From Tetradesmus obliquus (Eukaryota > Chlorophyta > Chlorophyceae > Sphaeropleales > Scenedesmaceae), in contig CP126198.1 in NCBI GenBank assembly GCA_030272155.1, positions 682,001 to 746,000 on the forward strand: a stretch of 64,000 nucleotides of DNA. The letters are read 5' to 3'. Shown piece by piece: positions 56,772-64,000 of the stretch (positions within the stretch are counted from its first letter, which is position 1; every line of letters begins with the position of its first letter). The position numbers were made by a program, and so were the translations under genes. Below the pieces are notes generated by a model. The model saw only the letters and a program-made list of their open reading frames with translations, was not told the DNA's origin and searched no databases.

Positions 56772-57274
56772 GGCGCCCCACCCACCTGAGTGAACAGCCG
56801 CACCCGCAGCCTGCACATCACCCTCTCAGCTGCTGAGTTGAACAGGTACGCCCTTAGCCCACTGGCCAGGCCTCCAGCACCCATCACTGCCAGCACTAGA
56901 TACAGATTCTGGTCCAGCAGCGCGCGTGCTGCTGCTGCAGTGATCTGGCCTGCTGCTGCTTGTGTGCATGCATCAATCAGCCGGCCTGCTATCTTTGGGA
57001 TGGCTAGGTTTGCGAGTGCTGCAATGAAGAGGAAGAAGGTTGCGATTGTGATGGTTCCTGCTTCGGGTTTTGCTTCTGCGAGCAGGCGCAGCACGCCCAC
57101 ACGGGGCGCTGCATCTGCATCTGCATCTGCTGCTGTTGGTAGTGCTGCTGCTGGTGCTGCTGCTGGTCCTGGTGCTGTTGGTGGAGCTTCCACATCTGTT
57201 GCATCAGAGCCACTCTGCAGGAGGGGCTGACGTTGCTCGTGCTGCTGCTGGCGGGATTGCTGCTTTCTGCCCAT
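47744..57274 (-). CDS. TAP-like ABCB half-transporter
   Basis: ABC exporter half-molecule (membrane domain then ATPase), close in order to TAP/ABCB8-10 and plant ABCB27-type proteins; it would dimerise in an organelle or vacuole membrane. Minus-strand exons: 57274-56786, 56088-55967, 55332-55217, 54241-54115, one unresolved ending at 53492, 53237-53177, 52878-52749, 51846-51596, 51000-50832, 49581-49369, 48034-47744. Start [19 protein letters not shown]. Membrane part: [66 protein letters not shown]. ATPase: Walker [12 protein letters not shown]-loop VAQEPLVFS, signature [16 protein letters not shown], Walker [20 protein letters not shown]-loop VIAHRLSTV. The exon between 54115 and 53237 has a reading-frame problem I could not settle. 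The substrate is unknown. Confidence 0.93.
48237..49440 (-). repeat. Ten-copy donor-side array at the Walker B exon
   Basis: The end of exon 49581-49369 ([18 protein letters not shown] plus GTGAG) recurs nine more times, with ends near 49249, 49131, 49005, 48869, 48735, 48607, 48486, 48360 and 48237; spacing is 118-136 bp. Each copy has its own GTGAG donor and a diverged intron part. Some copies change residues (for example [13 protein letters not shown] near 48890, [10 protein letters not shown] near 48760). It is the largest array in the window. Confidence 0.95.
49440..50480 (-). repeat. Acceptor-side array, 4-5 copies, 238-bp units
   Basis: The start of exon 49581 ([20 protein letters not shown] through [10 protein letters not shown]) recurs with copy starts at 49818, 50056 and about 50306, plus a decayed copy near 50460. 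The unit is about 238-250 bp. The 49.6 to 49.82 and 49.82 to 50.06 kb units are almost identical, including their intron parts, so they are recent. The copies stop after SGGQ, before the rest of the signature motif. Confidence 0.95.
50600..51372 (-). repeat. Arrays on both sides of ABCB exon 51000-50832
   Basis: Acceptor-side copies of [20 protein letters not shown] lie at about 51130-51040 and 51370-51285. The second reads [20 protein letters not shown], so its changes are conservative. One donor-side copy ([20 protein letters not shown]) lies at about 50690-50605. Confidence 0.92.
52096..52810 (-). repeat. Donor-side array, 6 copies, ABCB exon 52878-52749
   Basis: The exon end ([17 protein letters not shown] plus GTGAGT) ends at 52749 (real) and near 52620, 52490, 52361, 52242 and 52101. 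Spacing is about 119-141 bp. The second and third units are nearly identical across the intron part (CAATACAGTAGCGTGTG). Confidence 0.93.
53055..53240 (-). repeat. Donor-side copy of ABCB exon 53237-53177
   Basis: The sequence encoding [19 protein letters not shown] with GTGAGA recurs at 53110-53060 (SAT in place of SAI), about 120 bp downstream. The copy has no AG at the matching acceptor position. Confidence 0.88.
53700..54510 (-). repeat. Arrays on both sides of ABCB exon 54241-54115
   Basis: Donor side: [20 protein letters not shown] recurs at about 53945-53868 and 53785-53703. Acceptor side: [17 protein letters not shown] recurs at about 54375-54330 and 54508-54460. Spacing is 120-165 bp. 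Confidence 0.92.
54690..55332 (-). repeat. Donor-side array, 4 copies, ABCB exon 55332-55217
   Basis: The exon end ([19 protein letters not shown] plus RTFA and GTGAG) recurs at about 55125-55084 (short), 54890-54805 (long) and 54745-54690 (decayed). Confidence 0.9.
55625..56655 (-). repeat. Arrays on both sides of ABCB exon 56088-55967
   Basis: Acceptor-side copies of [12 protein letters not shown] lie at about 56266-56225, 56390-56350, 56520-56484 and 56645-56610, becoming more diverged with distance. Donor-side copies of [12 protein letters not shown] lie at about 55800-55760 and 55672-55630. CAG/CTG tracts fill the spaces. Confidence 0.9.
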
Positions 57275-58537
57275 TTGGGGTGCCTGGCTACCCTGGGATT
57301 GCTGCTGCAGCAGGCCTGACGTTATGGTTCGTCGGTCGTCGCGTTGCGATTGCTGAGAACGATGTGCTCAAACAGTTTGATTTGGAGACGATGCTGTCTT
57401 GTCAGGGCATTGCGTATAGGGTTTGGTTGCTTCGCGTTTCGTCCTCTGTGGTTGTGGCGGATGTTCTGGTGGAGCAATCCGCTTGTCTATCCGAGCGAGC
57501 AAACAAAACAACAAGTGGGCACATTTGACACACTGAATGATCGTCGGATCGAGAAAGACAGGGTGAGGTCGCATGACTGTGCCAATGTTTTGCATGGCAC
57601 TCTGCTTGAAGATGTGGTGCCAGCTGTCGTTCTCAAAGAAGATGGACGACAGAAGTGCAACATCATATAACGTAATAATTGAAGTGTGTGCTGGGTTTGC
57701 GTGCGATCTGCTGCTGCAGGGCTATGGCAGTGGCTGCACAGGCAGGTTCATAGCTGTCGTATGGCTGTCACAGTGTGGGCCATGCTTTGTTACGCACACT
57801 GGTCAGGCTGTCCTTCGAAAGTGGCAACGCAAAAGCGTCGCAATCTATGTTCTTTCATTGTTTTTTTGTAAAAGCAAGTTCAAGTAGCATGATTTGCTGC
57901 CGCCAGGTGACTCCCAGATGCTGGTACAGTCTTGCCACCCTGCCTGTGGGGCTGGGCACCTGTAGAGCACCGTTATGTGACTGCACCTGCAGCCACTGTT
58001 AGTCCAGAAAAATTTCCTAAACAACACTCTCACCAACAAAGCGTACAGATGCACGCTGCCATGCAAGCTTTTAGTCCTGGTGCCACTTGTCACGGTTCCT
58101 GCAAATGGGGGTTCAGGCACTGTATGGAACTCCCACTACGTGGCATGTAGCCGCCTTCTGCTGCAAGCAGTTGAAGCTCTATCGTCACCAACGCTTAGAA
58201 CAGCTGCAAGCTGCCTTCCGTTGCTAGATCTGTCCGATTGCTGCTCGAGCAGACGCTGCAGAGGCCGCAGGTCGCAGACAGCGGACAGCGATGATACCGT
58301 CGTTTGCTTTGTCTCAAGGTGCAGATTCACTGGAATGATGCTGCAGGCTGTAGCTTGATAGGTGCATCAGTGACTACAGCTGTGGCACGCAAAACAGAGA
58401 GTCACTCGCAGGACTGCTGTTCGTGATGCTTGCAGGGAGCAGAGCGATAGCGCAATCTGGATTAGCTGCAGTGCTGAACAGCGCGAGGTGGGTGCTTGCA
58501 GCGCAGATCCAAGCGGCATAGCAGGAGCAGCACACAC

Positions 58538-58569
<32 letters not shown>

Positions 58570-58601
58570 GCACCAACAGCAGTATCACATGGCATGTCAG
58601 C
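57275..58601. other. Head-to-head spacer, ABCB and uS2 genes
   Basis: About 1.3 kb upstream of both genes, presumed to hold both promoters and leaders. Short open frames here (for example 57344-57670) show no protein-like features. The frame of the uS2 gene is open for some distance upstream of 58602, so the leader end is uncertain. Confidence 0.5.
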
Positions 58602-59324
58602 ATGATGTGCCTGTTTCGTCGAGTGTATGCCACACATGTTTCATCATGCAGCAAGCAAAGTGCATATGTGCTGCCTTGCCCTGTGCTCGCTGACTGCTGC
58701 ACGACTGACTGCAGGGTGCTTGCGTGCACATGTCAGCAGCAGCAATGCTATGGAACTGTCTTTGAGACACTAGCAGGGCAGCAGCAGCAGCAGCCACAAA
58801 GTCAGCAGCAGCAGCAGCAGCAGCCGCACTGGCAGCTGCAGCAGCCCCAGTTACCGCTGCAGCAGGATTTGCGGAATTTGCGCCGCAGCTTCAGCAGCAG
58901 CAGCAGCAGCAGCAGTGCTGCCGCTGCAGACAATGCACCGGCAGCAACCAGCAGCGCAGTGGCACCATCCGGCAGCAGCAGCAGCAGCAGTAGGAGCAGC
59001 AAAGAAGCACTGCCGGATGCTGCTGAAATGGAGCGGCTGCTACAGGTGAGTGTAGGTTTCACTGAGGGGCGTGTAGTTGTGCCTGTGCAGCAGCAGTACA
59101 GCTGTACGCAAGCTGCGGGGAGGTGTGAGCGTCATTATTGCTACCAGTGTCTGTGCATAGACAGCGCCTGAGTGTTCAGCAACAGTGCATGCATTCAGCC
59201 AGATAACACTACAGTGCATAGTGCACTGCGTATTACAGCTGCAGTATATGTGCAGCCTCTGACGTGCATGACCATTGTATGGATGCCATGACGTGTGTCC
59301 TGTGCGCTGCCCTGCTGCTGCTGC

Positions 59325-59363
<39 letters not shown>

Positions 59364-59703
59364 TGCTGCCGCTGCCAGGTGCTACTGCAGCCGATGCCCC
59401 GCAGCCCCTCCTGGAACGCACAGCTGTCGCCATACCTGATGCAGGTGCGTTGGTGTGTTACTTCCGAGCACATAGAGTGTGCAGAGCAACAGCACATGTT
59501 TTTTTATGCGGCCTGTAGGCGTGCATGTTAGCTTTCGTGAGGGCATGTGGTGCTGTCTACCTGTTAACATTCAAAAGTGGCGGGAGGCAGGCAGAAGGAA
59601 GACATCCGCAATAACTGCAGCGCAGTTTGTGCTTGCAAAGTCTGCAGCAGGTGTTGGCCAGGTGCTGAACGGCGTGTCCTCTTTAACCCACGATTACCAT
59701 CAA

Positions 59704-59756
<53 letters not shown>

Positions 59757-61681
59757 AGGTGAACGACCAGCTGCTGGTGCAGCCTCAGGCGGTGCTGCTG
59801 TCGCTGGTGCGCGCGCTGCACGTCATACGCGGCGTGCTGCAGGAGGTGCGTGGCATGTGGCCTGCGTGCTGCTGTCAGGCTGTGTGTTGCGCGTGGGTGA
59901 TGTAAGCAGGCGTAATGTGTTATTGCATGGCAGCTACAAGGGGACGCGCTGTTATCAACATCTGCAGCAGCAGCTAGACTGGCGCACTGGACATAAGGGT
60001 GCCTGCAGGACGGTCCCGTGTACGTGGTGGAAACCAGCGCACACTTGATGTCAAATGTGCCATGTATGCCGTTTGCTGCTGCAGTTCACTTGTTACCCTT
60101 GCAGGACGGCTACGTGTACGTGGTGGGCACCCACCGCCTGCTGTCCCCGCTGGTCACAATTTTGTTTCTCGTACTCTTCCTCTCACTCTTTTGCTTTGTT
60201 TCACGCTTGCAGGACGGCCATGTGTATGTAGTGGGCACCAACCGGCTGCTGTCCCCGCTGGTCACACTTCTGTTCCTTGTACTCTGCTGCTCACACTTGT
60301 TGTTCCTGTCACACTTGCAGGATGGCCACGTGTATGTGGTGGGCACCAGCCGGCTGCTGTCCTCGGCTAGTCACACCTTGTTGCTGGCACTCTTTGTCTC
60401 ACTTTTGCTTTGTTTCACGCTTGCAGGACGGCCATGTGTATGTGGTGGGCACCAACCGGCTGCTGTCCCCACTTGGCCACACTTCTTTCTGCATAATCTG
60501 CTGCTCACACTTTTTTTGCTTGTGCTACATTTGCAGGACGGCCACGTGTATGTGGTGGGCACCAACCGTCTGCTGTCCCCACTGGTGAAGGCCGCTGCCG
60601 CCAGCTGCCTCAACCCCAACATGTGGTTCACTTCATCAGCATGGTCGCCCGGCACGCTCACCAACTACGCCAGCAGCAGGCGGCTCTTCAAAGAAGGCCA
60701 CCAGCCCAACAGGAGGTAAGTCAAAGAGGCTGTCTGCAAGATACGTTGTGCAGCGATGCACGTAATATCTTGTTGCAAGGCAGCAGAGAAAGCAGAGGAA
60801 GCGGCTCTTCAAGGAGGGCCACCAGGAGGTGAGGCAAAGAGGTGAGGCAAAGAGGCTGCTGAGGTGAGGCAAAGAGGCTGCTGACTGCTACACCTCTTGA
60901 TACATGCATGATAATGTTAAGTCAAAGTGGCTCTTGATGTCGCAGCTGCTTGCCGCCACCCTTGTCCTTCAACCTTACTTTCACTCTTCTTGTACCATTT
61001 TCACGTAGGCTGCTTGCCGCCAAGGGCCTGCGCATGGTCACTGCGCTGTGTCCCTCCCCACCCACCAACTATGATCAGTCCTTGTGTCGTTTGCTGTTGC
61101 TTGCCGCGCAGGCTGCTGGCTGCAAAAGGGCTGCGCATGGTCAACTCACTGTGCCCCGAGCCCCCGCTGTCCTCCTCCCCAGTGCCGCGGCTGTCCTGGG
61201 ACGACAAGTGGCTGCTGTACAAGCGCAGCAGGCGGCCCGGCTACAGGCAGCTGCTGGAGCAGCTGCTGCAGCAGGAGGACGCGCTGCACAGGTGGGGCGC
61301 ATGTGTTTGTTATCTGGTTTGTATAATTCTGTTCCTGCTGACGGCCCGGCTACAGGCAGCTGCTGGAGCAGCTGCTGCAGCAGGAGGATGCGCTGCACAG
61401 GTGAGGGGCTGGGCTGTACAGCCGTGCGGCATGTGTTTTGTTGTGTTTTCCTGTAGCCTGGCTGGCGGGCTAGCAGGCTGTTGGCTGCTGCTGGAGCAGC
61501 TGCTGCAGCAGGAGGACGCGCTGCATAGGTGAGGCGCATTCAGTTAGTGTTTTGTAGGTGTTCCTGCAGGCTGGCTGGTTGGCTGCTGGCTGCAGCAGGA
61601 GAAAGCGCTGCACAGGCGCATGTGGTTTGTTTGTTGGTGTTTTGTTCGTGCTGGCTGGCTGGCAGGCTGGCTGGCTGGCTG

Positions 61682-61717
<36 letters not shown>

Positions 61718-61736
61718 GCTGGCTGGCTGGCTGGCA

Positions 61737-61781
<45 letters not shown>

Positions 61782-61792
61782 GCTGGCTGGCA

Positions 61793-61825
<33 letters not shown>

Positions 61826-63402
61826 CTGCTGCTGGAGCAGCTGCTGCTGCAGCAGGAGGACGCGCTGCACAGAGGCGGCCTGCTGCAGCTGCAATGAGGC
61901 TGGCTGGTGGCCGGCTTCTTCCACTGAGCCACACATAGGGTCTGCGCATTGCAGTGATGCTGCATCTGTAGTACCTTCATGACTCAACACAACACAAGCA
62001 CTGCTACACCTGCCTGCGTGCTGTGCAGGTTCAAGCCGGCGGGCTCGCTGCGCGGCATGCCGCGCCACCTGCGGCTGATGGTGTTCCTGGACACCACGCG
62101 CAACACGGTTGCAATTAAGGAGGCGTTCAACCGCAACATCCCTACCATATCGCTGGTGAACACCACCAAGGACTTGTCACTCATCACGTACCCGGTGCTC
62201 GCCCGGGACTTCAGGTGTGTGGGGCGATGCGCATTCAGGTGCTTGTTGCTGCTCTGTTGGATGTAGATGGTGTGGGGGTCCTGGTGTGGCATGTGTGACT
62301 TTGTGGTCGACAGAACGGTTTAGGACCTCGTCTTGGCTTGCATTTTGGTCATGTTGGCCATCAAGGAGGCCTTCAACCGCAACATCCCCACCATCTCACT
62401 GGTCAACACCACCAAGGACTTGTCATTGATCACATACCCGGTGCTGGCGCGCGACTTCAGGTGCGGCTTTATGTGTGACAGCGTTGCCTACTAGCAGCAG
62501 CAGATGATTCCTGCAAATTCGTCCTGCAAGCTTGTTGCTGAGCGATGAATAGCATGTCGCTACACGCCTAGCTTGACCCTTGCTGTGCTGGCGCTGGATT
62601 TTGACTGTGCATCTGCTGCGCTTCGGCTGCGACGGTATGCCTGCAAATGCATGTGCCGGTGTTTTGCTGCTCCTACGTGTATGCATTGTGTCTGCCTGAC
62701 CTCTGCCATCGCGCGTGCCTGAAGCACAGATGCGGAGCTGCACTGTTGAGCTGTCCCTCTCCTCCTGCGCAGCTGTGCTGGATGCTAACCCAGCGTCGCA
62801 TGCATCCTGCTGCTGCATCCTGCTGTTTCTTGCTGGATCTGCTGCTGCTTGCAGCCCCGCCTTTGTGCACTTCTTCCTGGACTGGATCGTCAAGGTGCAT
62901 GCAATTGTGTCTGCCCTGCCCTCTGCCATTGCGCGTGCCTGTAGCACAGACTCAGGGCTGCACTGTTGAGCTGTCCGTCTCCTCCTGCGCAGCTGCTTTT
63001 GTTGCTAATCTTCGCATGCTTCCTGCTGCTTGCTGCCTGTGTTCTTGTGCCGCAACGCAGCCCTGCCTTTGTGCACTTCGTCCTGGACTGGATCGTCAAG
63101 GTGGCAAATGCACTTGTGCTTGCCCGACCTCTGCCATTGTGCGTGCCTCAAGGACAGGCTCGGAGCTACGGTATCGAGCTGTCCCTCTCCTCCTGCGCAG
63201 CTGCTAGTGTTGCTAACCCAGCTTCAAACGTGTTCTGCTGTGGCCGACTGCTGTTTGCTGCATGTCATTGTTTTCTGTGCTGCTGCGCAGCCCTGCCTTT
63301 GTGCACTTCTTCCTGGACTGGATCGTCAAGGTGGCCAACGCAGCTCCTGGGGAGGCAGGCAGGCAGCGGCAGCAGCTGCTGGAGGAGGCGCGGAGCGGCT
63401 AG
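58602..63402 (+). CDS. Mitochondrial-type ribosomal protein uS2
   Basis: Small-subunit ribosomal protein uS2, probably organellar. Exons: 58602-59045, 59379-59444, 59759-59845, 60537-60715, 61112-61291, 62029-62214, 63291-63402; all phases join. The start MMCLFRRVYATHVSSCSK has Arg and Ser but no acid, like a mitochondrial presequence, followed by a Q/S-rich extension. The conserved core is SPSWNAQLSPYLMQVNDQLL, ALHVIRGVLQE, GHVYVVGTNRLLSPLVKAAA, WSPGTLTNYASSRRLF, LRLMVFLDTTRNTVAIKEAF, NIPTISLVNTTKDLSLITYP and FVHFFLDWIVKVANA, following the bacterial RpsB order (GTLTN, then D-T-N/T-x-D region). A long insertion (LSWDDKWLLYKRSRR, LLEQLLQQEDALHR) separates the two halves. Stop TAG at 63400. Confidence 0.9.
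60009..60590 (+). repeat. Acceptor-side array, 6 copies, uS2 exon 60537
   Basis: The exon start (DGHVYVVGTNRLLSPLV) follows TTGCAG at 60009 (decayed), 60105, 60213, 60321, 60427 and 60537 (real). Spacing is 96, 108, 108, 106 and 110 bp, the most regular array in the window. Every copy from 60105 on has an acceptor and an open frame over the exon part. Confidence 0.95.
60790..60895 (+). repeat. Donor-side copy of uS2 exon 60537-60715
   Basis: The exon end encoding RLFKEGHQ recurs with its end at 60828 and GTGAGG, 113 bp after the real donor. It is followed by three short repeats of GAGGTGAGGCAAAGAGG. Confidence 0.8.
61009..61880 (+). repeat. Arrays on both sides of uS2 exon 61112-61291
   Basis: The exon start (LLAAKGLRMV) occurs at 61009 and 61112 (real). 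The exon end (LLEQLLQQEDALHR) ends at 61291 (real), 61400 and 61528, with decayed ends near 61614 and 61871. Confidence 0.9.
61648..61828 (+). repeat. GGCT/GGCA tetranucleotide microsatellite
   Basis: About 180 bp of (GGCT)n with GGCA interruptions, between two decayed exon-end copies in a uS2 intron. GGCTGGCT is present in small numbers next to earlier copies, so it grew locally. Confidence 0.9.
62355..62465 (+). repeat. Donor-side copy of uS2 exon 62029-62214
   Basis: The exon end encoding AIKEAFNRNIPTISLVNTTK through VLARDF is repeated once, ending at 62460, 246 bp after the real donor. The copy is open and nearly synonymous in its changes (GGCG/GGAG class third-position differences). Confidence 0.92.
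62855..63350 (+). repeat. Acceptor-side array, 3 copies, uS2 last exon
   Basis: The exon start (PAFVHFFLDWIVKV) follows GCAG at 62855, 63061 and 63291 (real), 206 and 230 bp apart. The intron parts share CTGTCCCTCTCCTCCTGCGC. Confidence 0.92.
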
Positions 63403-64000
63403 AAGCGGAGTAGCGGCACCGCTGCTGCGCACATAATCAGACTAGTCTCAGCACTGTTGCATGGCCATGGAGTGCAGCGGCAGCAGCTGCTGGAGGAGGC
63501 GCAGAGCGGCTGGAGGGCGAGGTGCAGCAGCCAGCAGCGGCACTGCTGCTGCGTACATCATCAGACTGTTGCATGGCCATGGAGTGCAGCGGCAGCAGCT
63601 GCTGGAGGAGGCGCAGAGCGGCTAGAGGCGTGCACCAGTTAGAGACGCAGAGCAATGAGATGAGCGGCTGCAAGCAGCGCGTCGCTGCCGCGCAGGGCCA
63701 GCGCTGCATGTTTAAGAGGTGGAGGCTGCCAGCAGCGGCAGCTGCTGCTGGAGGAGGCGCAGAGCGGCTAGAGGCGGAGGTGCAGCAGCCAGCAGCGGCA
63801 CTGCTGCTGCGCACAGCATCAGACTGTTGCATGGCCATGGAGTGCAGCGGCAGCAGCTATTGCAGGAGGCGCAGCGCGGCTGGAGGCGTGAGCCAGCTAG
63901 AGACGCAGAGCAGGGAGATGAGCGGCTGCAAGCAGCGCGACGCTGCCGCACAGTACCAGCGCTGCACGGTTTGGTTTAGAGGCGGAGGCTGCCAGCAGGG
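63361..64000 (+). repeat. Array of uS2 terminal codons and 3' UTR
   Basis: The last codons (RQQLLEEARSG and TAG) and the following UTR recur with starts near 63478, 63590, 63737 and 63848, and the array runs to the window edge. Shared pieces include GTTGCATGGCCATGGAGTGC and AGAGACGCAGAGCA. No further gene is visible here. Confidence 0.9.

Noticed and set aside
57344..57670. 108-codon open frame in the ABCB/uS2 spacer
   Set aside because: No start context, no domain, and a Trp/Arg/Cys-rich composition typical of non-coding reading.
61470..62068. Pro/Ala/Ser/Gln-rich open frames near 61.5-62.0 kb on the minus strand
   Set aside because: They come from the GGCT/GGCA microsatellite and are antisense to the uS2 gene.
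69..63402. Assembly error as the cause of the exon copies
   Set aside because: The copies differ from each other in sequence and length, carry different lesions and obey a consistent polarity around each exon; mis-assembly would give identical blocks. Read support should still be checked.
1..64000. tRNA genes, rRNA and intact transposons
   Set aside because: I saw no clear B-box with matching A-box, no rRNA motifs, no transposase or reverse transcriptase motifs and no long terminal repeats. A tool-based scan could still find small RNAs.

Overview
The window looks like nuclear DNA of a chlorophyte green alga, most likely a Scenedesmaceae-like chlorophyceaen. The reasons are dense short exons split by GT-AG introns (donors mostly GTGAGT or GTGCGT, acceptors mostly TGCAG), pervasive CAG/GCA/CTG triplet tracts that become poly-Q/A/S in proteins, TGTAA motifs after several stops, and a MYND-finger protein of a style I associate with these algae. 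There are no bacterial operons, rRNA, recognisable tRNA, CRISPR or intact mobile element. The species is inferred, not shown.

Layout. 565-17640 (+): RTEL1-type iron-sulfur DNA helicase, with its 5' exons outside the window. 18418-22081 (+): Q-rich coiled-coil, bZIP-like protein. 22082-26067: mostly non-coding, with a hairpin minisatellite. 26068-29908 (-): MYND zinc-finger protein. 29909-31770: non-coding or one doubtful ORF. 31771-36230 (+): YIPF1/2-type Golgi membrane protein. 37523-41093 (-): thylakoid-lumen-type cyclophilin. 41645-46560 (+): long coiled-coil protein with a basic Ala/Lys tail. 47744-57274 (-): TAP-like ABCB half-transporter. 58602-63402 (+): mitochondrial-type ribosomal protein uS2. 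The genes are unrelated housekeeping genes and do not form a pathway. Two head-to-head pairs (cyclophilin/coiled-coil and ABCB/uS2) share short intergenic spacers.

The striking feature is that most splice junctions of five genes (RTEL1, YIPF, cyclophilin, ABCB, uS2) sit in tandem arrays. The unit spans an exon-intron boundary. Donor arrays repeat the 3' part of an exon, its donor and the intron start, running downstream. Acceptor arrays repeat the intron end, the acceptor and the 5' part of the exon, running upstream. The full exon always sits at the inner edge. Unit length is usually about 80-135 bp, or about twice that (205-257 bp). Copy number reaches ten, at the ABCB Walker B exon. Several terminal exons and 3' UTRs are duplicated in the same way. 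The coiled-coil gene next door shows none of this and the MYND gene shows none that I could see. All exon boundaries here are read by eye from frame continuity and splice consensus.
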